Shown in pieces: positions 27,762-36,431 of a DNA stretch of 64,000 bases. The DNA comes from Nostoc sp. 'Peltigera membranacea cyanobiont' N6. Its GTDB lineage: Bacteria; Cyanobacteriota; Cyanobacteriia; Cyanobacteriales; Nostocaceae. The translations under genes and the position numbers were made by a program. Below the pieces are notes generated by a model that saw nothing but the letters and a program-made list of their open reading frames with translations, was not told the DNA's origin and made no database searches. Location: assembly GCF_002949735.1 (NCBI RefSeq), contig NZ_CP026681.1:3100001-3164000 (forward strand), in the 5' to 3' direction. Each line of letters opens with the position of its first letter. Position 1 is the first letter of the stretch.

Positions 27762-29252
27762 ATGGAGAACCAAGACAAAGGCAACAAGAGAGAGATGCTT
27801 TATCGCAATTCTTTGTATCCTCATGCTGAGAGTATCTTTTCTTTTCGCCCTAAATCAGTAGAGGAAATTAAAGACGACTGTTTTATTGTAATTGATACTA
27901 ATTCGTTACTGGTTCCCTATACGACAGGCAAAGCAAGTCTAGAACAAATAAATAAAATATATAGATTGCTAGTTGATAGTAATCGCTTAGTTATCCCCGG
28001 ACAAGTAGCACGCGAGTTTGCAGAACATAGGGTCACGAAATTAAAAGATTTATATCAGCAAATATCAAGAAAAAAATCTTCACTGGCTTTAGGTAATTAC
28101 CCATTAATGGAAGGATTAGAGCCATATCAAAAAGCTATTGAGATCGAAGAAAACTTAAATGATAAAATTCGTGAGTACAACAAATGTATAAGTGAGATAT
28201 TGGAGAATATTAGCCAATGGTATTGGAATGATCCTGTCAGTGTTATGTACAGTTCTCTTTTTGCCCAAGAAGTTGTGCATGATATTGAAATTGATGAATC
28301 TCGGTTAAGACAAAGAATACAAAAGGATTGTGAGTATAAGCTTCCACCAGGATACAAAGATGCTAGAAAACCGGATGACGGAGCTGGTGATGTAATAATC
28401 TGGTACACAATTCTAGAACTTGGACAAAACCATAAAAAGAGTGTGATTTTCGTTTCCTTAGATCAAAAACCAGACTGGTGGAGTCAGAGCGAGGGTCGTC
28501 CACTATATCCTCGCTTTGAACTTATTGAAGAATTTCGTCGTGTCTCAGAAGGTCAATCTTTTCACATACTCAAATTCTCATCTTTTTTAGACTTATATGG
28601 GGCGAGCAAAGAAGTTATTGAAGAAGTCAGGAAAGAGGAAATTCAAGCTCGAATTGAACAGTTGCAGTCATCTCCTAAAACTAATTTAATACTACTGGCA
28701 TCTGAAATAGAAAGAGAGCTTCGATACTTAATTGCTAGTATGGGACTTTTGGAGAAGTCTCAAGGTAGATTCTTAGCTGATGTCAAGCTTTTGGAACCTT
28801 ATGGTTTTACTGAAATAGAAAAAGCTAATTACTTCTGGTCAGTACGTAATAAAAGTGTTCATGGGCAGGAGGTAGATTCAAATGATATTTCATTAGCAGT
28901 AGAGAGTGCTTTATCTCTTCTGGAAAGTCTTCAATCAATCCCGCATGAAGTTCATATAGTTTATCATCCAGGGGTTTTAGTCTATTCTGATCCAGACTGT
29001 ACAAGAGTTCAAGAGTCTGTCAAAGCAGTAATACTTGAAACAAGAAGGCATCCAAGCGATGCTTTCGTTGGGTTTATTATTTTCCCGACAACTCTTACAC
29101 GTTTTACAAAGGGTAAAATTGTGTCTTGGGAGTGGAATATGAATAAAGTTTGGGAAGCAGCTTGGTATCGCGATCCCGATACGAATGAGATTAAATCTGC
29201 ATGGGCTTCATCGGCTGAATTTGTTGGTCGAGATTTGGATAATCTACGATGA
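27762..29252 (+). CDS. PIN-like domain protein (PIN_8/DUF4935 type)
   Basis: A 496-residue protein with an N-terminal PIN-like nuclease domain. Acidic active-site positions are seen in FIVIDTNSLLVPY (Asp45), VAREFAEHRVTKL, KPDDGAGDVIIWYTILEL and VIFVSLDQKPDWW. Together these fit a metal-dependent RNase of the large PIN type. A C-terminal helical part at about 310-390 (LASEIERELRYLIASMG, WSVRNKSVHGQE) resembles the DUF4145/HEPN-like fold, and the last ~100 residues form a separate unknown module. Such proteins are often found among defence genes. The structured RNA candidate lies immediately upstream. The target is unknown. Confidence 0.75.
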   Translation: MENQDKGNKREMLYRNSLYPHAESIFSFRPKSVEEIKDDCFIVIDTNSLLVPYTTGKASLEQINKIYRLLVDSNRLVIPGQVAREFAEHRVTKLKDLYQQISRKKSSLALGNYPLMEGLEPYQKAIEIEENLNDKIREYNKCISEILENISQWYWNDPVSVMYSSLFAQEVVHDIEIDESRLRQRIQKDCEYKLPPGYKDARKPDDGAGDVIIWYTILELGQNHKKSVIFVSLDQKPDWWSQSEGRPLYPRFELIEEFRRVSEGQSFHILKFSSFLDLYGASKEVIEEVRKEEIQARIEQLQSSPKTNLILLASEIERELRYLIASMGLLEKSQGRFLADVKLLEPYGFTEIEKANYFWSVRNKSVHGQEVDSNDISLAVESALSLLESLQSIPHEVHIVYHPGVLVYSDPDCTRVQESVKAVILETRRHPSDAFVGFIIFPTTLTRFTKGKIVSWEWNMNKVWEAAWYRDPDTNEIKSAWASSAEFVGRDLDNLR

Positions 29253-29614
29253 TAAGGATAGTATCAATTTCAGCCACCCAATAAAGATAAATTCTTTGGT
29301 GCGAGAGTTTCTTCCTTTCCGATTTTTCAAATTATTTTCTCCTTTGCTGCTTTGGCACGATCGCTCTCCTAACTCCTACAGAATAAAGCATTACTCTCTA
29401 ACGTCTGTAGCTTTTACTCTACAATGAAGTGAAAAATCTAGCAGCTTAAACAGGGGATTTATTTATGTCCCACCCTACGCTCAGTAGTAAGCTTTTGCCT
29501 ATAATTAGTTTTTCGGCTTGCCATAACTCCTTGTCTTGATTTCAGTGCTTCTACCATGCCAGAACAGCTTTGATTGCGAGTAAAAATATATGAAATCTTA
29601 TATTTTGAAAGCGG
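29253..29614. other. Intergenic, nothing recognised
   Basis: About 360 AT-rich bases. No motif-bearing frame, palindrome or repeat was recognised. Confidence 0.4.
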
Positions 29615-30016
29615 ATGTATTTTAAAATTGGCGGGATGGTGGGAGCGATCGCTATTTTATTAAGTAATGGTAGTGCCATTGCTGCCCCAACACTTTCAGC
29701 GATCGCCCAAGATGGACAAAGATATATCACTGTGGGGCATGATAAATTAGGCAACAGCATAGCTCTAGACACAGAAACCATTAAGGGCACGACATACAAG
29801 CTTTACGGAATGTACGGAGAAGGTATCTTTGAGACTACCTTCGATGCATCATGTACAGAATCGCGGCTTTTTCTGAATCACATTGCGATTTACGGTTCAG
29901 AGGGACAGCTACTTCAAGAGGATAAGGAGAAAGGAGAAATACCTTTTGTCGCAAATTCTTCACCAGGTAAAGGAATGAAAATTGTTTGTCAAAAGATTGG
30001 GGCCCGTGGTTGGTAG
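29615..30016 (+). CDS. Secreted hypothetical protein
   Basis: A 133-residue protein with a signal peptide (KIGGMVGAIAILLSNGSAIAAP, probable cleavage after the alanine-rich stretch). The mature part of about 110 residues is predicted to be mostly beta (GQRYITVGHDKLGNSIALDTETI, TTYKLYGMYGEGIFETTF), with two cysteines (CTES, IVCQKIG) that could form a disulfide. This pattern is common in small exported cyanobacterial proteins of unknown role. ATG 29615 is assumed; ATG 29636 would give a shorter signal peptide. Confidence 0.65.
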   Translation: MYFKIGGMVGAIAILLSNGSAIAAPTLSAIAQDGQRYITVGHDKLGNSIALDTETIKGTTYKLYGMYGEGIFETTFDASCTESRLFLNHIAIYGSEGQLLQEDKEKGEIPFVANSSPGKGMKIVCQKIGARGW

Positions 30017-30100
30017 TTGTGAATGGGGAATCGGGAAGAAGCAAGGGAGAGGAGTTTTCCCCTCTGCCTCTTTTTAATGCCCAATTCCTAGTAGAAAATA

Positions 30101-30721
30101 CTAAGGACAAAACAGCGTGTCACGCGTATCTCGTCCTGTGATTGGATTAGTCCCTTTGGCAAGTTTGCACAATTTTTTTTGCTCATCGGGACGCAACAGC
30201 GTATCGGTAAAATCTGCCCCATCAATGATTGCACTATCAAATCTGGCGTTAGCGGCAAACGCACCTTCTAAAAGTGCATTTGTTAAATTTGCTCTCACTA
30301 AACGAGCCGAGTCTAAAGTGGCATTTCTTAAATCAGAACCCTCCAAATTCGCAGATTCCAAATTTGCTGCAAAAAAACTGACACCGTTCAAATTAGCGTG
30401 GCTGAAGTTACTCTGGCGAAGATTAGCTTTGGTAAAGCTGGAATCTGTTAAATCACGTCCTGAGAAATCAGCCTCAACCAAAATTTCCTTATTATATTCG
30501 AGTGCCAAAGCTGTTGGAGCAAAACCGAGCGTTGCGGTGATGCCAACTATTCCCCACAGGAATAAGCTGAGTATATTTGCCCAAAAGTGATAGTTTGTTT
30601 TACACTTCAATCCGAATTGTCTTCGGGATGAATCGAGTGTAGAACCCTCCGTGCGTAAGCGTAGCCCGCCGCAGGCATCGCTTAACCTAGAATTCATAGA
30701 ATTCATGATATTTTTAGTCAA
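30101..30721 (-). CDS. Exported pentapeptide-repeat protein
   Basis: About 17 pentapeptide repeats (A[D/N]L-x-x pattern: [40 protein letters not shown]) form a right-handed quadrilateral beta-helix at about residues 82-175. The end has [21 protein letters not shown], a cysteine pair typical of lumenal pentapeptide proteins. A hydrophobic export signal occurs at about 46-73 ([24 protein letters not shown]). The first ~35 residues are unusual and coincide with a dispersed Nostoc repeat (30648-30690), so the true start may be TTG 30610 rather than ATG 30721. Probable location: thylakoid lumen or periplasm; role unknown. Confidence 0.75.
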   Translation of the reverse strand: MTKNIMNSMNSRLSDACGGLRLRTEGSTLDSSRRQFGLKCKTNYHFWANILSLFLWGIVGITATLGFAPTALALEYNKEILVEADFSGRDLTDSSFTKANLRQSNFSHANLNGVSFFAANLESANLEGSDLRNATLDSARLVRANLTNALLEGAFAANARFDSAIIDGADFTDTLLRPDEQKKLCKLAKGTNPITGRDTRDTLFCP

Positions 30722-31266
30722 TGGCTAACTTTCCTCCATCTCATTATCCAGATATTGGTCATTTAGGAGAAGACCTAGCAGCCCAATGGTTGCAATCTAC
30801 TGGTTGGATAATTCTCCATCGTCGCTTTTCTAGCCGTTGGGGAGAAATCGATATTATTGCCCAATATGATGCAATAATCAGGGAAGCAGAGGAGCGGGGG
30901 AAGAATTTCTCACGGGCTGAATGCCCAGCTACCGTTAGCAGCACTCAGCACTCATTACTGGCATTTGTTGAAGTCAAAACCCGCAGTTCTGGGAGTTGGG
31001 ATGCAGGGGGAAGAAGCGCTATCACCCCACAAAAGCAAGTAAAAATCTCGCAGACGGCTGGAATATTCTTAGCCCAGTACCCTGAGAAGGCAGATTATTA
31101 TTGCCGATTTGATGTTGCTATTGTCTACTGTCAAAGGATATCAAAAAATCTGACTGGAGTTGCTGCAACTCAGGAAGCCCTAGCAACTTCATCAGCCGCC
31201 GGATACAAGTTTAAGCTGCAAGAATATATTCCCGCAGCTTTCGACTCTTTGATTGATAATGGTTAA
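30721..31266 (+). CDS. YraN/UPF0102 family endonuclease-like protein
   Basis: Small protein with the restriction-endonuclease-like fold of the UPF0102 family. Core motifs are present: [30 protein letters not shown] (catalytic aspartate) and [12 protein letters not shown] (ExK). Between them is an extra loop of about 27 residues ([15 protein letters not shown] onward) not usual in the family. Length 181 exceeds the typical 120-150 because of this insert and a C-terminal extension. Its biological function is not established. Its start overlaps that of the divergent pentapeptide gene by one base if the long form of the latter is used. Confidence 0.85.
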   Translation: MANFPPSHYPDIGHLGEDLAAQWLQSTGWIILHRRFSSRWGEIDIIAQYDAIIREAEERGKNFSRAECPATVSSTQHSLLAFVEVKTRSSGSWDAGGRSAITPQKQVKISQTAGIFLAQYPEKADYYCRFDVAIVYCQRISKNLTGVAATQEALATSSAAGYKFKLQEYIPAAFDSLIDNG

Positions 31267-31329
31267 TTGGTAATGGATAAAATATCTTGATTACCAATAA
31301 TTTTTTAGTGGCGTTACAACCAAATGTCA

Positions 31330-31719
31330 TTACGCCAAAGTTTCAGGACAGTAGCCTAAGCCCCGGACAAACTGTTGTCGGAAAGCTTCGATTTCGTCTC
31401 TCTCTGGACTACCATGAGAGACGATCGCTACCTGATAGCGACGCATCACCTCTACAGGGCATTGTCCCGCTTCTAAACTCCAAAGTGCCATTTGCACCCT
31501 CATTGGTGGCTCGTAGCTAATTCCTAATTCATTTAGAAAAGCGCGAAAGTCGCCATCTTCTTGGGGCGAAACTTGACCTTTGAGTTTGATCCTAACCACC
31601 CAGCCATCAATTTGATGAATTACGGTGACGAACGAAACTGGTGTCTGGGGTCTAGCGTGCAGGTGTTGAACGACCCTCAGGGTTAGACTGGCATTCGCCA
31701 GATAATACAAGTATTCCAT
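31330..31719 (-). CDS. Conserved-type cyanobacterial hypothetical protein
   Basis: A 129-residue soluble protein. The first half looks like a ferredoxin-like alpha/beta unit (YLYYLANASLTLRVVQHLHAR, SFVTVIHQIDGWVVRIKLKG) and the second half is helical (RVQMALWSLEAGQCPVEVMRRY, IEAFRQQFVRGLGYCP). No signal peptide or catalytic motif is seen. ATG 31719 is the start. I recognise the style of a conserved cyanobacterial protein but no named function. Confidence 0.7.
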   Translation of the reverse strand: MEYLYYLANASLTLRVVQHLHARPQTPVSFVTVIHQIDGWVVRIKLKGQVSPQEDGDFRAFLNELGISYEPPMRVQMALWSLEAGQCPVEVMRRYQVAIVSHGSPERDEIEAFRQQFVRGLGYCPETLA

Positions 31720-31789
31720 GTTTGTTGGTGCTTGGGATCAAAGCCAATCCTACATATCTATCTTCGTCAATCAGTGCCTGTTCCCGGTA

Positions 31790-31827
31790 GGGTAAAAGCC
31801 CCCGTTTTTAGATGGGGAGGTTTACCC
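31790..31827. repeat. Hairpin resembling an IS200/IS605-type end
   Basis: GGGTAAA (31790-31796) and TTTACCC (31821-31827) frame an inner CCCC/GGGG pair. GTAAAAGCCCCC-type hairpins mark the ends of TnpB-carrying IS200/IS605 elements in cyanobacteria. No tnpB frame is nearby, so this would be a solitary relic. Confidence 0.4.
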
Positions 31828-31992
31828 AATTTTTATGTTAACTTTTCCGTGTTACTTAATAGTAACAATCTTATAGCCTGGCGACAAAATTGGGCAAAGA
31901 TGCCTTAAAGTTCCAATATAAGAAAAAATTCAAACCTGCTTTTTTAAGAGAGTATAAATACTAAAATAAAGCAAAAACTAGTACAAGCCAAT

Positions 31993-33186
31993 TTGAAAGA
32001 TACCTCTAGCCCACAAAAAAAAGATTTTGAATTAGATTGCTCGGTAGCAGGCTATGACTACAAACTACCTCCAGAACTCATTGCCCAAAACCCAGCAGTT
32101 CCTAGAGATAGTTCCCGGTTACTGGTGGTTAATTCTCCCACTACAGGCACTGAAATAGAACCATCTCACCACATTTTCCATGATTTGCCTGCACTGCTTT
32201 GCTCTGGTGATTTGTTAGTTATGAACAATACAAGAGTTATTCCAGCGCGGCTTTATGGTCATAAATCTACTGGTGCGAAAATCCAGGTATTGCTGTTGGA
32301 AGAACGACAGTATAACTGTTGGTTAGCTTTAGTTAAGCCAGGAAAAAGCTTCAAACAGGGAACAAAGATTATTTTTGAAGCAAGGGGAGCAGGGATTAAG
32401 GGCGATGGGGATTTGGAAGATTCTTCCCTAGTCCCTAGTCCCCAGTCCCCAGTCCCCAGTCCCCAACTTACCGCTACGGTTTTAGAAACAGACGCAGCAA
32501 CTGGCGGACGTTTATTGCAATTTGATGTGCCAGAGGGAAAGCCTTTAATGCAACTGTTAGACGTATTTGGTGAAGTACCGCTACCACCATACATCACTAC
32601 CTCGTCGGCTGCTGATGAGCAGTATCAGACAGTTTATGCCAAACAGCCAGGAGCGATCGCCGCTCCAACGGCAGGATTACACTTTACCCCAGAATTATTA
32701 CAAAAGTTGCGCGATCGCAAAATCAATCAAGCTTTTGTAACGCTACACGTTGGTGTCGGCACTTTTCGCCCTGTGGAGGTGGAAGACGTAACTACCCACC
32801 AGATGCATGAAGAATGGATTGAAGTCCCTGCAACCACAGTAGAGCAAATCCGAGCGACTAAAGCAGATGGCGGTCGGATTATTGCTGTGGGAACAACAGC
32901 AGTACGAGCTTTGGAAGGGGCGGCTCAATCTGGGAATTTACAACCATTTTGCGGTAAAACAGACTTGTTTATTTATCCAGGCTACCAATGGCGGGTGGTG
33001 GATGGTTTAATTACCAATTTTCACCTACCGCGTTCCAGTTTGCTGATGTTGGTAAGTGCGCTAATTGGCAGACAACGGTTATTGAATATATACAACGAAG
33101 CGATCGCTTCAGGGTATCGTTTCTATTCCTTTGGTGATGCTATGCTAATTTTGCCGGAAGCCATTACAGTCCTAAGTCAGGCGTGA
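31993..33186 (+). CDS. queA: tRNA S-adenosylmethionine ribosyltransferase-isomerase (QueA)
   Basis: Transfers the ribosyl part of SAM to preQ1 in tRNA, forming epoxyqueuosine. Family motifs: [42 protein letters not shown] [34 protein letters not shown] and [22 protein letters not shown]. Length 397 is longer than usual (about 350), due to an N-terminal tail and a translated heptamer array (32424-32464, residues [13 protein letters not shown]) in a surface region between two conserved blocks. The start is TTG 31993. All conserved blocks are intact, so it is probably functional. Confidence 0.93.
   Translation: MKDTSSPQKKDFELDCSVAGYDYKLPPELIAQNPAVPRDSSRLLVVNSPTTGTEIEPSHHIFHDLPALLCSGDLLVMNNTRVIPARLYGHKSTGAKIQVLLLEERQYNCWLALVKPGKSFKQGTKIIFEARGAGIKGDGDLEDSSLVPSPQSPVPSPQLTATVLETDAATGGRLLQFDVPEGKPLMQLLDVFGEVPLPPYITTSSAADEQYQTVYAKQPGAIAAPTAGLHFTPELLQKLRDRKINQAFVTLHVGVGTFRPVEVEDVTTHQMHEEWIEVPATTVEQIRATKADGGRIIAVGTTAVRALEGAAQSGNLQPFCGKTDLFIYPGYQWRVVDGLITNFHLPRSSLLMLVSALIGRQRLLNIYNEAIASGYRFYSFGDAMLILPEAITVLSQA
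32424..32464. repeat. Heptamer repeat array inside queA
   Basis: About six units of TCCCTAG/TCCCCAG (complement of the GGGGACT family) lie in frame within queA and encode a Pro/Ser/Gln-rich loop. Confidence 0.9.
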
Positions 33187-33413
33187 GGGCAATAAGGTTC
33201 GCTGAAGTTTTAATCCATTTAATGCCATAATTTATGCTTTTTCTAAAAATGCTTCTGTGGTTTAAACTGCCATGAAAAGCAATAAACTTTGGTAAAGGAG
33301 GAAAATGAAATTACCGAAATCGGTATATTCTATTTCATGTTATTTTAGAGTTGCTGCTGTTTAGCAACTTTTACTTCTTTTAGAGAATTGTAATATTCAA
33401 AACGAGTGATTTT

Positions 33414-34034
33414 ATGCGTGATTTCACAATTAAATTTGTTAAAACTCTGAGACAGGTAATCAATGCTCCAATGCTCATATTGTTTATCGTTAGTACAAAG
33501 AAAGAAGTGATTCTTGCAGATGTAAGACGATGGGCAAAAAATTTTGGGCTAATTGATAGTCCTGACTGGGTTAACATGCTCTATTTCCTTGATAAATATC
33601 CAGAATTTAGAACTCTTTACTATTACAGGATTAAAAAAGGTAACTTTATTGCATTAATACCAATGCATATTATAAAAATTTTTTACAAAGAAAGTCCCAG
33701 CCTATTTTTATATTGCGATAATATTGGTTCTGGGCTATTTATTCAACATGGGTTTAGTACTATAGTTTCAGCAGAAAGCATTGGTGAAAATTGCTGGATT
33801 AATCAACAGGTTACAATAGGATATAGCAGTAAAATGGAACGTCCTACAATAGGCAACAATGTAACGATAAATGCAGGAGCCAAGGTCATTGGTAAGGTAA
33901 CTCTCAATGATAACGTCACAGTAGGAGCGAATGCAGTCGTAGTCAAAAGTGTTCCTAATAATTGTGTTGTTGTCGGTATTCCAGCTTATATAATCAGGAA
34001 AGATGGCGTGAAAGTAAAAGAGCAGTTGATTTAA
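33414..34034 (+). CDS. Serine O-acetyltransferase-like hexapeptide acyltransferase
   Basis: Left-handed beta-helix acyltransferase of 206 residues, closest in style to CysE-like enzymes found in polysaccharide or peptidic clusters. Seen: a helical N-terminal half, then hexapeptide repeats from about residue 105 (GSGLFIQHGFSTIVSAESIGENCWINQQVTIG; PTIGNNVTINAGAKVIGKV; TLNDNVTVGANAVVVKSV) and the closing VVVGIPAYIIRK. The active-site histidine is probably in IQHGFST. The substrate could be serine or a sugar; the N terminus lacks the full CysE helical domain, so the cysteine pathway assignment is uncertain. It stands alone. Confidence 0.8.
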   Translation: MRDFTIKFVKTLRQVINAPMLILFIVSTKKEVILADVRRWAKNFGLIDSPDWVNMLYFLDKYPEFRTLYYYRIKKGNFIALIPMHIIKIFYKESPSLFLYCDNIGSGLFIQHGFSTIVSAESIGENCWINQQVTIGYSSKMERPTIGNNVTINAGAKVIGKVTLNDNVTVGANAVVVKSVPNNCVVVGIPAYIIRKDGVKVKEQLI

Positions 34035-34212
34035 ACTTGTTTATTAGCAGATTATAAAACTTGTAGAATATTGCAATAATTAAAGGTATACAGAGCAACT
34101 TAACAAGGACAGGGGCACTTTTACAAAAGTCTGAAGCTCCCGGAATGAGGAATTATTAATTTTTTGATTTGTAATTTTTCATGCTGTGGTGGGTATTCTG
34201 ACTTATAAAGAT

Positions 34213-35379
34213 ATGAGCATAAGTACATCCATGTCATTCCTGTCTAAAGAAAGTCAAACTCATCAATGGTTACACTGGTTATTTCACCAAAACTCCGTTC
34301 AGAAAAAGCCGTTGTTCACACTTCTGTTTGCTTTATCTGCGTTTTTGGTTTTAGCTGCACCGATAATTACTAATTTTCCAGGAAGTAAACTGCTCGCAGA
34401 AACCGCAATTTCTCAAGATCTTGAAGCAGCTAGCTTTTTCCAGCAGGGAGTCACGCGCTATAACCGCAAAGATTTACAGGGTGCGGAATATGCTTTTCGT
34501 CAAGCGTTGCTGCGAGATCCTAGCATTGGGGCAGCGCGGAATTATCTGGGTAATATATTCATGGAGCAAAATCGCCTGGATGTGGCTTTACAAGAATATA
34601 CAGAAGCGATTAAAGTTAACCCAAATTCGAGCGAAGCTTATTACAACTTAGGGTTAGTTTTGCACCGACAAGGACAAAAAGAAGCAGCGATTATGGCTTA
34701 TCGGCAGAGTCTTGTGATAGATCCTACAAGAGTAGCAGCGCTGTATAATCTGGGTTTGGTGCTGTATGAACAAGGACAGCTACCAGAAGCGATCGCAGCA
34801 TACCAGCAAGCAATTAATTTAGATAGCAGCAATGCCAACGCCTATTTTAACTTAGCGATCGCTTTACAACAACAAGGTCAAACAGAGCTTGCGATCGCCA
34901 CTTATCGCCAAGCCTTGCAGCTAGATCCTCAAAATGCCACAGCCTATAACAATATGGCAAATTTGCTAGCAATTCAAGGTCAAGCTTCTGAGGCTATTTC
35001 TGTTTATCGGCAAGCTATTCGCCTAAATCCTAAAAACGCCTCAGCTTACTATAATTTGGGGGTTACTTTATATAATCAAGGTGACATCAAGAAAGCTAAT
35101 GGAGTATTGAAACGCGCCCATAACGAGTATCGCGAGCAAGGGAATATTGAGCAAGCTGAGAAAATAGAACAACTAATGCAGCAAATTGCTCAGAAAAGTG
35201 GGCAACAGCAACCTCAAGCCAGTCAAACAGCTACTCCCTCTCAGACTCCAGATCAAACAAGTAATGTAGTACAAACACCTGAGCCACAAACGCCAAATCA
35301 ACCAGAAACTCCAGCTAACCCTAGCAATGTCCCTGTCTCAGTTGAAGCACAGCCTACTTCAACAAGTCCCGGACAATAA
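34213..35379 (+). CDS. TPR-repeat protein with N-terminal membrane segment
   Basis: A 388-residue scaffold protein. One hydrophobic segment near residues 32-52 (LFTLLFALSAFLVLAAPIITNF) acts as membrane anchor or signal. About seven consecutive tetratricopeptide repeats follow (ASFFQQGVTRYNRKDLQGAEYAFRQAL; AYYNLGLVLHRQGQKEAAIMAYRQSL and so on), each with the W/L-G-Y-A-F-A-P pattern. The last ~70 residues are Gln/Pro/Thr-rich and probably disordered. ATG 34213 is chosen; GTG 34186 in the same frame adds nine residues. It ends at a strong terminator. Protein-protein interaction is the general TPR role; the partner is unknown. Confidence 0.85.
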   Translation: MSISTSMSFLSKESQTHQWLHWLFHQNSVQKKPLFTLLFALSAFLVLAAPIITNFPGSKLLAETAISQDLEAASFFQQGVTRYNRKDLQGAEYAFRQALLRDPSIGAARNYLGNIFMEQNRLDVALQEYTEAIKVNPNSSEAYYNLGLVLHRQGQKEAAIMAYRQSLVIDPTRVAALYNLGLVLYEQGQLPEAIAAYQQAINLDSSNANAYFNLAIALQQQGQTELAIATYRQALQLDPQNATAYNNMANLLAIQGQASEAISVYRQAIRLNPKNASAYYNLGVTLYNQGDIKKANGVLKRAHNEYREQGNIEQAEKIEQLMQQIAQKSGQQQPQASQTATPSQTPDQTSNVVQTPEPQTPNQPETPANPSNVPVSVEAQPTSTSPGQ

Positions 35380-35416
35380 AAAACTCAGAGTTAGGAATAA
35401 AAGAAGAAGTCATCCG

Positions 35417-35453
35417 CCAGTCTTCAGAATTCAGCATAAATTCTGAAGACTGG
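35417..35453 (+). terminator. Rho-independent-type terminator after TPR gene
   Basis: A perfect 15-bp stem (35417-35431 with 35439-35453, CCAGTCTTCAGAATT arms) with loop CAGCATA is followed by TGCTTTTATTTT. It lies 38 bp after the TPR stop. Confidence 0.85.
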
Positions 35454-35579
35454 TGCTTTTATTTTCCTTGATAGTTAATTACTGCTAACTCCTAACTTTC
35501 AATTGCTAATACAATTTCACGAAAATCTTAATATGTATAGATTTTCCGTAGGGGCAAACAGCTGTGCTATTCTACTTTT

Positions 35580-36275
35580 TTAAATCGGCAAACGATTGAT
35601 ATCTTTATTGCAGCCAATAACTACCATTGCTGAACCACGCTCTAAACGCTTGGTAGGGTCAGGATTAATTTGAAATTTACCATCCTGGCTCACTGCTAGC
35701 AAATTTAAACCATAGCGGTTACGAAGTTGAAGTTCAGTGATTGTTTTGCCGTGAAATTCATCAGGCACAATTAACTCTACAATACTGTTATCTGGATCTA
35801 AGTCAAACCGATCTAAGATTGCTGGTTTGGTAAGTGTACGTGCTAGGGCGCAACCCGCTTCATACTCAGGAAAAACAACATGATCTGCTCCTACTCGCCG
35901 CAACAGTTTGCGATGAACTTCACTAGAAGCTTTAGCAACTACATGGGGTACGCCAGCCTCCTTGACATTTAGGGTGGTTATAATACTTTCCTGAACGTAG
36001 TTGCCAATCGCTACAATTACAGTATCAAATTCAAAAATTCCAGCTTCTTTGAGTGCGGCTGGTTCTGTAGAATCTAGTTGCAAAGCATGACCAACTATTC
36101 CCTCAGTTAATGCTTCTGAAACTCGTTTTTCATCAATATCTGTTGCCAGGACTTGATAACCGAAATTATGCAGTGTAGAACAGACAGATCTACCAAAACG
36201 ACCCAACCCAACTACAGCAAATTGCTGGTTATCTTTACGTAAACTGCGAAAAAAACTTAATGATGAAAGATTCAC
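35580..36275 (-). CDS. ktrA: KtrA/TrkA-type potassium uptake regulator (RCK)
   Basis: Cytosolic nucleotide-binding ring protein that gates a Ktr potassium transporter. The RCK-N domain has the dinucleotide motif FAVVGLGRFGRSVCSTLHNFGYQVLATDID; the RCK-C domain runs from about residue 150 (NSIVELIVPDEFHGKTITELQLRNRYGLNLLAVSQDG). Length 231 is typical. The start is GTG 36275. It lies 156 bp downstream of the KtrB-like gene in the same direction, which supports the pairing. Ktr systems in cyanobacteria supply K+ during osmotic stress and are sodium-dependent. Confidence 0.9.
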   Translation of the reverse strand: MNLSSLSFFRSLRKDNQQFAVVGLGRFGRSVCSTLHNFGYQVLATDIDEKRVSEALTEGIVGHALQLDSTEPAALKEAGIFEFDTVIVAIGNYVQESIITTLNVKEAGVPHVVAKASSEVHRKLLRRVGADHVVFPEYEAGCALARTLTKPAILDRFDLDPDNSIVELIVPDEFHGKTITELQLRNRYGLNLLAVSQDGKFQINPDPTKRLERGSAMVVIGCNKDINRLPI

Positions 36276-36431
36276 CGTTGCTATCCTTATTATTGCTCCC
36301 TGTATTTAGGGCAAAAAACGGTTATCCCGCTTGAATTAAAATTTTATTTTTTGCCTTCCAATGTATATTTTATCAGTGTAGTCATTAGTGAGTTGTCAAG
36401 AATTATTCTTCCCCCATTCTTGATTGCCTAA

